From: JBCBRD01 sp039819885
GTDB lineage: Bacteria > Pseudomonadota > Alphaproteobacteria > Rhizobiales > Hyphomicrobiaceae
Length of the DNA stretch: 15,308 bases
Direction: 5' to 3'
NCBI GenBank assembly: GCA_039819885.1
Contig: JBCBRD010000067.1
Span: 1-15,308 of the forward strand
This document shows positions 6,997-14,194 of the stretch, in pieces (within the stretch, counting starts at the first letter, position 1; every line of letters starts with the position of its first letter). The translations under genes and the position numbers were made by a program. The notes below the pieces were generated by a model. The model was not told where the DNA came from and ran no database searches. It was given only the letters and a program-made list of their open reading frames with translations.

Positions 6997-7019
6997 TAAA
7001 CCGCCACAAACACGGTTTA
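6997..7019. promoter_or_regulatory. Inverted repeat upstream of the four-helix membrane gene
   Basis: TAAACCG (6997-7003) and CGGTTTA (7013-7019) are a perfect 7-bp inverted repeat around a 9-nt spacer, 38 bp before the next ATG. TTTATA at 7016-7021 could be a -10. It might be an operator or an RNA hairpin in the leader; the sequence does not decide. Confidence 0.35.
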
Positions 7020-7057
7020 TACCGCTTTCGCGTACGGCTTCACTAGGAGAACAACCC

Positions 7058-7489
7058 ATGTCGATCACGTCGCTGCCGCTCATTGTTTTCGCTTTCATTT
7101 TCTACTTCGTAATTGTGCTTTTCGGAGGCAGCGGGACAGCGACAGAAATATTAGACACCGAGGTTTTCTCACTCCCATCCATGCGTGGCGGAGAGAATTC
7201 ACCTGAATGGGTCTTCAACTGGGGCGATCTTCTTCTCCTCGTCACGCTGATGCTGTTGTTCGTGGAAATCCTAAAGGCGACATACACCTCAACGGCTTCG
7301 TTGTTGGATCACGGCCTGTCGATGCTGGTGTTTATTGCCTGCTTGATCGCTTTCCTGATGGTCGATGCTGCTTATACAAGCGTGTTCTTCATGATCATGG
7401 TGATGACACTGATCGACGTAATTGCGGGATACACCATCGGAATTCGGGTGGCTCGCCGTGACATCGGTTTCGGCGGCATGGGTCATTAA
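7058..7489 (+). CDS. Four-helix conserved hypothetical membrane protein
   Basis: The 143-residue protein has hydrophobic helices at about 3-23, 55-74, 86-105 and 107-129, separated by a polar loop with acidic residues (SGTATEILDTEVFSLPSMRGG). The last loop ends in a small basic-Gly tail (RVARRDIGFGGMGH). No known catalytic motif is seen and I do not recognise a family with confidence. AGGAG precedes the ATG by about ten bases. The gene lies between rpmF and the strong terminator at 7578-7609, suggesting a separate or rpmF-linked transcript. Similar small membrane proteins next to rpmF occur in Hyphomicrobiales, as I recall. Its job is unknown. Confidence 0.75.
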   Translation: MSITSLPLIVFAFIFYFVIVLFGGSGTATEILDTEVFSLPSMRGGENSPEWVFNWGDLLLLVTLMLLFVEILKATYTSTASLLDHGLSMLVFIACLIAFLMVDAAYTSVFFMIMVMTLIDVIAGYTIGIRVARRDIGFGGMGH

Positions 7490-7577
7490 TCAGACAACAG
7501 GCGGTCCCACCGGTCTCACGCCTCTGACGACCACAAGAGACCTCGTAATGGCCGGAAGGCCTGCAAAATAGCTTAGA

Positions 7578-7609
7578 AAACGGTCCGATATCACTCGGGC
7601 CGTTTTTTT
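7578..7609 (+). terminator. Intrinsic terminator after the four-helix membrane gene
   Basis: AAACGGTCCGA (7578-7588) pairs with TCGGGCCGTTT (7595-7605) with one G-T wobble, and a 6-nt loop separates them. T residues run on to 7609. This is a strong rho-independent terminator 88 bases after the stop codon. Confidence 0.88.
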
Positions 7610-7613
7610 GTCT

Positions 7614-7976
7614 GGCTCCCAGGCACCCACCGATACGGCGGCCAACAGTCAATTTCCCATCCGAACCGCACGACCGGCGATGCAGAAAGGCTCACCCTTT
7701 CAGCGATTGTTAGGGTTCGGCACTTACCCTGAGCCTGTTCGGCGCAATCCGAGCAACGCAGGCAGATATTCAGCTGGCGCACCGTAAGGACATAAGCCTT
7801 TGTTTATAGTGGCCTTTGATGAGCAAGGACGTGTGCGGAGAAGTTGCCGAAACAAGACACTGCGCTAGCATGAACGCCTGTCGATTGCGGTTTGCCCAGG
7901 TCGATGACGATGAAATCAATTAGTCTGTGCACGCGCTTGGCGAGTAACCAGTGCCAAGCCTCAGCGGAATACGTAC
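7614..7976. other. Stretch without a recognisable gene
   Basis: No convincing coding frame, tRNA or repeat was found here. A 63-codon minus-strand frame (7591-7782) overlaps the terminator, lacks a good ribosome binding site and has odd Cys/Trp-rich composition. The stretch probably holds the promoter of the GGDEF-EAL gene and could carry a small RNA; nothing in it is diagnostic. Confidence 0.5.
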
Positions 7977-9908
7977 GTGGAACGAATGAGCCAATCACCC
8001 CAGTCCCACCCAGCGGAACCCGCTGTTGAAAGCGTATCGGGTGGATCCAAGTCCGGTGATTCCACGGAAGAAGCAGGCGCATCGTTTTCACAGCTCATTG
8101 AGACGTTGTTTCAGCCCCGTCATGAAGCGGAACACTGTTCATCACCTCACGGCGACTCTGACCGAGCAACCGCCCTCCCACTCAATGAGTTAGACACCAT
8201 GCTGGAAGGCGAGGCATTTCAATCGGTGGAGACCGGAACGGAAGCAGAGGAGACGGCTTACGTTTGGGACCTTGCGTCTGACAGGATCGAATGGGAGGGG
8301 AACGCAGCCGATGTCCTTCAGATCGCGAACACAGCGCACTTGGGCACTGGTGCATCGTTCAACAGTCTGCTCGTGCCGGAGCATCTTGAGCGACGACTGA
8401 CCGCGATCTCAAACACACGGTCATCTGAACCAGGTCGCAGCATGCTTTACCGTGTGCATTATCGGCTGAGACCGAACGGCCTGCGCGGAGACCAAACGAT
8501 CTGGATCGAAGACCAAGGCCGTTGTTGGCTCGACGGCGACGGTCGGCCAGCCCGTGCACGGGGTATTATTCGACGGATCACCGAAGGCTACGTCGAGGAA
8601 CAAAACCGTCAGCACCTGAATGAATTCGATGAGCTGACCGGTCAATTGAATCGGATCAAGCTGACGCAGGCTCTGGAAGCCGTCATCAACCGGACCAACC
8701 GCAAAGGACAGTCGAGTGGCTTCCTCATTGCGTCCGTCAACAACCTGTCGGTGATCAACGAGTCTTTCGGTTTCGATGTGGGCGATGAAGTCATCAAGTC
8801 TACAGCAGACATCATCAAAGAACGCCTGCGTGGTGGCGATACACTTGGTCGGTACTCCTCGAACAAGTTTGGCATTATCCTCAACGACTGTGGTGCAGGC
8901 GCAATGCGAATTGCAGCCGAGCGGTTCATGAAAGCCGTCCGGTCAACGACTGTTAGCACCAGCGCTTGCCAGCTTTCAGCAACCATTTCGGTCGGTGGCA
9001 TCGTGCTCCCCGAGCACGCACAATCGGCAGCTAGGGCGACAAGCTGCGCCCTTCAAGCACTTGAAGTTGCACGCCAAAAGTCAAACGATACGTACGTGGC
9101 CTATGCGCCCAGCAAAGTTCAAGAGAGCTTGCGACAGCGCAATATCAAACTCGCGGACGCGATCATCAGCGCCCTGGATGAGAACCGCATGCGGTTGCTT
9201 TTGCAGCCAATGATCAACGCGAAGTCGGGCGAGGCCGATATCCATGAGTGTCTGCTGCGCATGGAAAAGCGCGATGGCACACTGGTCTCTGCTGGCGAGT
9301 TTGTGCCAGTCGCAGAACAGCTTGGGTTGGCGCGTTTGGTCGACCAACGCACGCTTGAACTGGCACTCGAACTGTTGAAATCGCGGCCGGAACTCGTCTT
9401 GTCGGTAAACGTGTCGTCTTTGACAACGACCGATCAGGACTGGATGGGCACGCTTTGCAGGTCCACTGCAGGCCGGCAAGACCTGACCAAACGCCTCATC
9501 GTCGAGATCACGGAAACTGCAGCAATTGACGATCTTGATCGCACGTCAGCATTTGTCGATACACTTAAGGAAATCGGCTGCCGGGTCGCGATTGATGACT
9601 TTGGAGCGGGGTACACGTCCTTCAAAAACCTGAAGCATCTCGCTTGCGACATTGTCAAAATCGACGGCGCGTTCGTCAAAAACCTTGCCGATGATCACTC
9701 AGATCGGGTGTTTATCAAGGGCATGGTAGAACTAGCCGAGACCTTCGGCATGGAAACAGTCGCAGAGTGGGTGGGTGATGAGGGCGTCGCACGCATCCTA
9801 ATCGAAAGCGGCATCACCTATTTGCAGGGCTTCCACTACGGATTGCCGATGACGATCAACGAGTACAAGGCACAGGCTGTACCCGTCGGGAAAGTCGCAT
9901 CGACCTAG
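7977..9908 (+). CDS. PAS-GGDEF-EAL protein, likely c-di-GMP phosphodiesterase
   Basis: This predicted cytoplasmic protein has 643 residues. An N-terminal disordered acidic part (1-90) is followed by a PAS-like sensor (about 93-205), a GGDEF domain (216-378) and an EAL domain (395-625). The GGDEF signature is replaced by SSNKF at 294-298, so diguanylate cyclase activity is very unlikely. The EAL motif reads ECL (Glu424), and the other metal and substrate residues are present: Asn478 (SVNVS), Glu510 (VEITET), Asp540-Asp541 (IDDFGAGYTSF), Lys561 (VKIDG), Glu597 (TVAEW) and Gln617 (LQGFHYG). It should hydrolyse cyclic di-GMP to pGpG under control of its PAS domain and degenerate GGDEF. There is no transmembrane helix. 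The start may be GTG 7977 or ATG 7986; the latter has GGA five bases upstream. It converges with phaR, leaving 135 bp between the stops. Confidence 0.92.
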   Translation: MERMSQSPQSHPAEPAVESVSGGSKSGDSTEEAGASFSQLIETLFQPRHEAEHCSSPHGDSDRATALPLNELDTMLEGEAFQSVETGTEAEETAYVWDLASDRIEWEGNAADVLQIANTAHLGTGASFNSLLVPEHLERRLTAISNTRSSEPGRSMLYRVHYRLRPNGLRGDQTIWIEDQGRCWLDGDGRPARARGIIRRITEGYVEEQNRQHLNEFDELTGQLNRIKLTQALEAVINRTNRKGQSSGFLIASVNNLSVINESFGFDVGDEVIKSTADIIKERLRGGDTLGRYSSNKFGIILNDCGAGAMRIAAERFMKAVRSTTVSTSACQLSATISVGGIVLPEHAQSAARATSCALQALEVARQKSNDTYVAYAPSKVQESLRQRNIKLADAIISALDENRMRLLLQPMINAKSGEADIHECLLRMEKRDGTLVSAGEFVPVAEQLGLARLVDQRTLELALELLKSRPELVLSVNVSSLTTTDQDWMGTLCRSTAGRQDLTKRLIVEITETAAIDDLDRTSAFVDTLKEIGCRVAIDDFGAGYTSFKNLKHLACDIVKIDGAFVKNLADDHSDRVFIKGMVELAETFGMETVAEWVGDEGVARILIESGITYLQGFHYGLPMTINEYKAQAVPVGKVAST

Positions 9909-10043
9909 TTCGACGGCACACGGCCTAAAACGCCCCATGCGCTCCAGACGTAGTGAGTGTGTTTGACCTTTGCCGGTGTACCATCTTCGTCAGATAACGC
10001 CGCGTAGCTGCCTTGAACGAGACGTCATTGAAAGCAGCCTCTA

Positions 10044-10712
10044 TTACTTGGAGGAGAGCTGCTCAATTTTCTGTTGCATCGCAGCGAGTTGCGCTTTCAA
10101 CTCACCAAGCTCGCTACCGTTTTCGCTGTCGTCTTTGTTAGATGGCGGCACTGAAGGTTCGGTTGAGACTGCAGGCTTAGGAGCAGTCTCGTCTGTCGTA
10201 GATGTCGTCGGCATACCTTCTTCGCCTGGACGGCCACTGCCATGGAACGGCGTCCACAACGACATGGCCTGTTCGAAGATCGCCATGTTCCGGCGAGCCT
10301 GCTCTTGATAGGCTTCGAATGCGGCTGTTGGTCCAAACGCATTTGAAAACTGCGAGCGGTATTTTTCCTGTTCCTTGACCAAGGCTTCCAAACTGAATTG
10401 CAGGTATGTGGGAACCATGCGGGCAATACTGTCGTCATAAAACCGGATGAGTTGACGCAAAAAAGGTATTGGCAACAGCGTCTGGCCCTTACTTTCTTGA
10501 TCAACAATGATCTGGGTCAGAACAGCGTGTGTCAGGTCATCTCCGGATTTCGCATCGAATACGGTGAAATCGCGATTGGCCCGAACCATTTCTGCGAGAT
10601 CGTCCAGTGTCACGTAAGTGCTGGTCTCGGTATTGTACAACCGCCGATTTGCATATTTTTTAATCACCACGGAGTCGGTGTCGTCTTTTTGAACGTCGGG
10701 TTTTTTAAGCAT
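10044..10712 (-). CDS. phaR: Polyhydroxyalkanoate synthesis repressor PhaR
   Basis: The 222-residue regulator shuts off phasin and often its own gene, and is released when it binds PHB granules. The N-terminal DNA-binding domain is typical (VVIKKYANRRLYNTETSTYV, then LDDLAEMVRANRDFTVFDAK and GDDLTHAVLTQIIVDQES). The granule-association domain follows (IPFLRQLIRFYDDSIARMVP, then TYLQFSLEALVKEQEKYR). A linker rich in Thr, Pro and Ser leads to a C-terminal coiled coil (LGELKAQLAAMQQKIEQL). The ATG at 10712 has an AGG about ten bases upstream. The gene is divergent from phaA across 262 bp, and the TGC-rich element at 10737-10747 lies just past a predicted start of transcription, which fits autorepression. 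Family assignment is strong. Confidence 0.95.
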   Translation of the reverse strand: MLKKPDVQKDDTDSVVIKKYANRRLYNTETSTYVTLDDLAEMVRANRDFTVFDAKSGDDLTHAVLTQIIVDQESKGQTLLPIPFLRQLIRFYDDSIARMVPTYLQFSLEALVKEQEKYRSQFSNAFGPTAAFEAYQEQARRNMAIFEQAMSLWTPFHGSGRPGEEGMPTTSTTDETAPKPAVSTEPSVPPSNKDDSENGSELGELKAQLAAMQQKIEQLSSK

Positions 10713-10736
10713 GCGATCGGGCCTACTGGACTAACT

Positions 10737-10764
10737 GTGCGGTGCAGCACGATAACACACTATA
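10737..10764 (-). promoter_or_regulatory. Candidate PhaR box and -10 of phaR
   Basis: GTGC-GGT-GCAG (10737-10747) matches seven of the eight arm bases of CTGC-N3-4-GCAG, the TGC-rich site reported for Paracoccus PhaR (from memory). On the minus strand TATAGT (10764-10759) is a plausible -10, placing the box a few bases past the transcription start. The -35 is not convincing. Confidence 0.45.
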
Positions 10765-10877
10765 GTCGCAACTGAGAAGACCAATGTCGCGCACAGCCCA
10801 AACGATGGGCTAAGAATTATCCGCAGGTCGCAATTGCCGCCGCGGCCTGTCAACTGCTATCACCGCCGGAAATACGC

Positions 10878-10915
10878 CTTGGGTCGCCAAGTTCAACTCG
10901 TTCTGACGAGGTGAA
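10878..10915. promoter_or_regulatory. Two adjacent inverted repeats upstream of phaA
   Basis: CTTGG-GTCG-CCAAG (10878-10891) is followed without a gap by TTCAACTCGT-TCTG-ACGAGGTGAA (10892-10915, 10-bp arms with one mismatch). They lie 60 bases before the phaA ATG. They may be protein-binding palindromes or a structured 5' leader; the phaA transcription start is not evident. Confidence 0.4.
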
Positions 10916-10974
10916 ACGATCGGCCAGATCCGACTTATCAAATCCCAAAAATCAGCTGAGGAGACGCGCATCGC

Positions 10975-12162
10975 ATGAACCAGGATACAGAAACAGTTGT
11001 GATTGCGAGCGCTGCGCGTACGCCGGTGGGCTCGTTCAATGGTTCGCTCGGTTCCGTGTCTGCCCATGAATTGGGTAAGGTAGCCATCCAAGAAGCACTC
11101 AAACGCGCCGGTGTAGATGCAGCTGACGTTTCCGAAGTCATTCTCGGTCAGGTCCTGACCGCTGGCCACGGGCAGAATCCTGCGCGCCAAGCCTCCATTG
11201 CTGCAGGTATTTCAACCGATGCTCCGGCATGGGGCATGAACCAGATCTGTGGTTCTGGTTTGCGCGCTGTCGCACTTGGCATGCAGCAAATCCAGACAGG
11301 GTCCTCTGCAATCGTTGTTGCAGGCGGCCAGGAAAGCATGTCCAAATCGATGCACGCAGCCCACATGCGCGATGGTACCAAAATGGGCGACGTGAAGTTC
11401 GTCGATACAATGGTCAAAGACGGTCTGTGGGATGCATTTAATGGCTACCACATGGGCACAACAGCCGAGAACGTCGCCAAGGAATTCCAAATCACGCGCG
11501 AAGAACAAGATACGTTCGCAGTCGCATCGCAAAACAAAGCGGAAGCTGCGCGCAAAGCCGGCAAGTTTGCTGATGAAATCGCTCCAGTAACGGTCAAAAC
11601 ACGAAAGAGCGAAACAATCGTCGACACCGACGAGTACATCAAAGATGGTGTGACCATGGATAGCGTCGGCCGGGTCCGTCCAGCTTTCGACAAAGAGGGC
11701 ACAGTCACCGCTGCCAACGCATCGGGTTTGAATGACGGTGCAGCCGTCGTGGTCTTGATGACAGAAGCAGAAGCCAAGAAACGGGGCATCACCCCGCTTG
11801 CGAAAATCAAAGGCTGGGCACACGCAGGTGTTGATCCATCTGTCATGGGCACAGGCCCCATTCCAGCAACCAAGAAGCTACTCGATCAAATCGGTTGGAC
11901 GCACGCTGACCTTGATCTCGTCGAAGCCAACGAAGCATTTGCTGCCCAGGCAATCGCAGTCAACAAAGGCATTGGCTGGGATACCGACAAGGTCAACGTC
12001 AACGGTGGTGCAATCGCCATCGGTCATCCAATTGGCGCCTCGGGTGCACGTGTTCTGAACACGTTGTTGTTCGAGATGCAGCGTCGCGATGCCAAGAAGG
12101 GTCTTGCAACCCTTTGCATCGGAGGCGGCATGGGCGTTGCTCTTGCCGTTGAACGCGACTGA
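10975..12162 (+). CDS. phaA: Acetyl-CoA acetyltransferase (beta-ketothiolase)
   Basis: This 395-residue biosynthetic thiolase condenses two acetyl-CoA into acetoacetyl-CoA, the first step of PHB synthesis. The catalytic triad is intact: Cys92 in MNQICGSGLRA (acyl carrier), His351 in AIAIGHPIGASGAR and Cys381 in CIGGGMGVALAVE. NEAFAAQAIAV and the GLNDGAAVVVLM strand are also standard. All spacings match the Zoogloea enzyme shifted by three residues. GAGGAG (10958-10963) precedes the ATG by 11 bases. phaB follows after 146 bp, an unusually long gap for this pair, filled by a stem-loop at 12200-12254. The gene could also serve ketone-body use or other acetoacetyl-CoA needs, but linkage with phaB and phaR argues for PHB. 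No phaC is in the window. Confidence 0.97.
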   Translation: MNQDTETVVIASAARTPVGSFNGSLGSVSAHELGKVAIQEALKRAGVDAADVSEVILGQVLTAGHGQNPARQASIAAGISTDAPAWGMNQICGSGLRAVALGMQQIQTGSSAIVVAGGQESMSKSMHAAHMRDGTKMGDVKFVDTMVKDGLWDAFNGYHMGTTAENVAKEFQITREEQDTFAVASQNKAEAARKAGKFADEIAPVTVKTRKSETIVDTDEYIKDGVTMDSVGRVRPAFDKEGTVTAANASGLNDGAAVVVLMTEAEAKKRGITPLAKIKGWAHAGVDPSVMGTGPIPATKKLLDQIGWTHADLDLVEANEAFAAQAIAVNKGIGWDTDKVNVNGGAIAIGHPIGASGARVLNTLLFEMQRRDAKKGLATLCIGGGMGVALAVERD

Positions 12163-12199
12163 CCTTGATAGTCTCGGCTTCTCCAGCCGAAAGATCAAA

Positions 12200-12254
12200 A
12201 CCGCCTGCGTTGATGGAAAATGCATAAAGGCATTGAAGTCTCACCGCAGGCGGT
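12200..12254 (+). repeat. Long stem-loop between phaA and phaB
   Basis: ACCGCCTGCG (12200-12209) and CGCAGGCGGT (12245-12254) are perfectly complementary over 10 bp. The 35-nt loop contains an inner hairpin AATGC (12219-12223) and GCATT (12230-12234). No T-run follows. It could be an RNA processing or stability element separating phaA from phaB, or an attenuator. Function is inferred from position only. Confidence 0.5.
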
Positions 12255-12308
12255 CTCCCGAAAAGCAGACAAGAACGCCCCCTCAATTGAAATAAAAGGA
12301 AAATCGAC

Positions 12309-13034
12309 ATGGCACGAGTAGCCGTCGTCACAGGTGGAACACGTGGCATTGGCCACGCCATCTCCGTTGCCCTCAAGGAAGCTGGTTATTCTGTAGCGGC
12401 GAACTACGCTGGCAACGACGAAGCCGCAAATAAGTTTAAAGCTGAAACCGGTATTCCCGTTTTCAAGTGGTCCGTCGCTGAATACGACAGCTGTGTTGAA
12501 GGCCTGGCAAAGGTCGAGGCCGAGCTTGGCCCAGTCGATGTCTTGGTGAACAACGCTGGCATCACGCGCGATGCTATGTTCCACAAAATGACAAAAGAGC
12601 AGTGGGACGCCGTAATCGGCACCAACCTCAACGGGCTCTTCAACATGACGCGACCTGTCTGGGAAGGCATGCGCTCACGCGGTTTCGGACGCATCGTCAA
12701 CATCTCGTCCATCAATGGTCAGAAGGGGCAGATGGGCCAGGCGAACTACTCAGCGGCAAAAGCTGGTGACCTGGGCTTCACGAAAGCTCTGGCGCAGGAA
12801 GGTGCTTTTAAAGGCATTACAGTAAATGCGATCTGCCCTGGCTACATCGGGACGGAAATGGTCAAAGCCATCGATCCCGAAGTTCTGAAGGCAAAAATCC
12901 TGCCGCACATCCCTGTCGGGCGTTTGGGTGAGCCAGAAGAAATCGCACGCGCCGTCGTCTTCCTTGCTGCAGACGATGCTGGTTTTATCACTGGCGCAAC
13001 ACTGGCAGCCAACGGCGGCCAGTTGATGAGCTAA
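12309..13034 (+). CDS. phaB: Acetoacetyl-CoA reductase, NADPH-dependent
   Basis: The 241-residue short-chain dehydrogenase reduces acetoacetyl-CoA to (R)-3-hydroxybutyryl-CoA, the monomer for PHB synthase. TGGTRGIG (8-15) binds the cofactor and NNAG (81-84) supports the fold. The catalytic Ser134, Tyr147 and Lys151 appear in NISSINGQKGQ and NYSAAKAG, with spacing identical to the Cupriavidus PhaB (Ser140, Tyr153, Lys157). The NGQKGQ-GQ-NYSAAKAGD block is characteristic of PhaB rather than FabG, the nearest alternative. AAGGA lies upstream of the ATG. The gene is co-oriented with phaA after a structured gap and is closed by the terminator at 13087-13120. Confidence 0.96.
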   Translation: MARVAVVTGGTRGIGHAISVALKEAGYSVAANYAGNDEAANKFKAETGIPVFKWSVAEYDSCVEGLAKVEAELGPVDVLVNNAGITRDAMFHKMTKEQWDAVIGTNLNGLFNMTRPVWEGMRSRGFGRIVNISSINGQKGQMGQANYSAAKAGDLGFTKALAQEGAFKGITVNAICPGYIGTEMVKAIDPEVLKAKILPHIPVGRLGEPEEIARAVVFLAADDAGFITGATLAANGGQLMS

Positions 13035-13086
13035 CGAGCGACGAGGAGACTGGCAACGGCCAGCCTGCTCAACGCGAGACGCAAAG

Positions 13087-13120
13087 CACCCGCCAGCAAC
13101 AAGCTGGGCGGGTGTTTTTT
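13087..13120 (+). terminator. Intrinsic terminator after phaB
   Basis: CACCCGCCAGC (13087-13097) pairs with GCTGGGCGGGTG (13103-13114) with one bulged G around a 5-nt loop. A run of six T follows (13115-13120). It should end the phaAB transcript and is separate from the minus-strand gene that begins its 3' end at 13147. Confidence 0.9.
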
Positions 13121-13146
13121 GTATCGGCTAGCTGATCGGAGAAGCG

Positions 13147-13992
13147 TTACGGCTGGGCGGTGGCTAGCGGCATTGCGCCATCGACTTCGCTAACCAAAAG
13201 TTTGCCACCCTTCAGATCTCGCAGGTCTGCATTTTTGAAGATCGCCCCGTCGAGCTTTGCGCCTGTGAAATCAGCCTTGACCAACTCAGCCGACGAGAAG
13301 TTGGCGCCACGAAGGTCGGCTCCAATGAAGGTCGAAAAGTTCATATTGGCATATGAAAAGTTTGCGTTTCGCAAATCCGCCCCGTCGAAATTTGCCCCGA
13401 TAAGGTAATTCCGTGGGACCGATGCAATCGTCGCAGTGCCAGGCGATAACGCGCTGAAGTCCGCGTTCCGCAGAATGGCTTTCCGGAAATCCGCACCATG
13501 CAATCGAGCAAGCACACGTGCCCCCGTCAGATTCGCGCCGTTGAACTTTGCCGTCTCGCTTGTCCGGAATGACAGGTCGCGTGACGTGGTTGGCAGGTTG
13601 ATCTCGGCTGCCTCCAGATTGGCATGCGAAAAGTCCGTCCCAATGATGACGGCGCGATCAATGCGCGTATCACTCAGCTCGACATAAGAGAGGTCGGCTT
13701 CCGTGAGATCGGTTCCATAAAGGTCAACCCCGGTCAGTATGGCATGCTTGAAGTTCAGACTTGAGAGATCAAGAAAGCTGAGATCTTGGTCACTGACATC
13801 AAGTGGAGCTTCAACAGAGGCAGTTTTGAGTTTCAGGGCAAAATCCCGCGCGGTTATGTCAGCCGCTGTTGCAACGGACACCAACGCAATTGACGTAGAT
13901 ATCGCTCCGGCTAGAAGTGTTAGGAACGAGGGAGTGAAGCCGCATCCGACGTGACGAGAAACGGAAATCCGAAATTCGATCATGCTCAGCAC
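13147..13992 (-). CDS. Exported pentapeptide-repeat protein
   Basis: With the GTG at 13992 this is 281 residues. Residues 20-44 look like a Sec signal peptide: a hydrophobic core (FLTLLAGAISTSIALVS) then VATAA before DITARDF. From about residue 70 the chain is built from A(D/N)Lxx-type pentapeptides (VDLYGTDLTEADLSYVELSD, GADFRKAILRNADFSAL, GANFDGADLRNANFSYANMN, GADLRGANFSSAELVKADF), predicting a right-handed quadrilateral beta-helix in the periplasm or outside. The repeats are interrupted at about 135-145 and 185-200 by non-repeat linkers. No catalytic motif is present, so it may be a structural or binding protein. The GTG follows GAGGA closely. An ATG at 13983 and a GTG at 14019 are alternatives. 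It is single and minus, bounded by terminators on both sides. Confidence 0.85.
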   Translation of the reverse strand: MLSMIEFRISVSRHVGCGFTPSFLTLLAGAISTSIALVSVATAADITARDFALKLKTASVEAPLDVSDQDLSFLDLSSLNFKHAILTGVDLYGTDLTEADLSYVELSDTRIDRAVIIGTDFSHANLEAAEINLPTTSRDLSFRTSETAKFNGANLTGARVLARLHGADFRKAILRNADFSALSPGTATIASVPRNYLIGANFDGADLRNANFSYANMNFSTFIGADLRGANFSSAELVKADFTGAKLDGAIFKNADLRDLKGGKLLVSEVDGAMPLATAQP

Positions 13993-14121
13993 GGGGTTCC
14001 TCACTGTATTGGATTGCACGTTTCTTGAGGCTACCTGAGAAGTCTACCTCAGCTTGTTGGTCCGCGCAGTAGCTCCTTAGAATGCCAGCCCTCAACTCGG
14101 CAGGCCTATGAAATAGAACAA

Positions 14122-14153
14122 AAAACGCCCCGACCTATTGGACGGGGCGTTTT
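14122..14153. terminator. Bidirectional terminator between two minus genes
   Basis: AAAACGCCCCG (14122-14132) and CGGGGCGTTTT (14143-14153) form an 11-bp perfect stem with a 10-nt loop. A and T runs on the two sides give each strand a U-tract. It ends the minus-strand gene at 14195-15308 and would stop readthrough from the opposite strand. Confidence 0.9.
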
Positions 14154-14194
14154 GTAATTCAATCGTATCGGAACTCTTTCAAGCGGGTCACGAA

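Noticed and set aside
7591..7782. 63-codon minus-strand frame with CxxC-like cysteines
   Set aside because: It runs into the intrinsic terminator at 7578-7609, has no clear ribosome binding site and no recognised family.
10795..10811. AGCCCA-AACGA-TGGGCT hairpin upstream of phaR
   Set aside because: A 6-bp stem with a 5-nt loop and no downstream T-run is common by chance. It was not kept as an operator.
11212..11823. Long minus-strand open frame of 203 codons
   Set aside because: It lies wholly antisense to phaA, which has an intact catalytic triad and good ribosome binding site. Composition (Cys- and His-rich) is that of an antisense shadow.
13160..13687. Plus-strand frames of 82-83 codons with repeat-like Lys-Ser-Ala units
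   Set aside because: They are antisense images of the pentapeptide repeats on the other strand, which explains their repetitive look.
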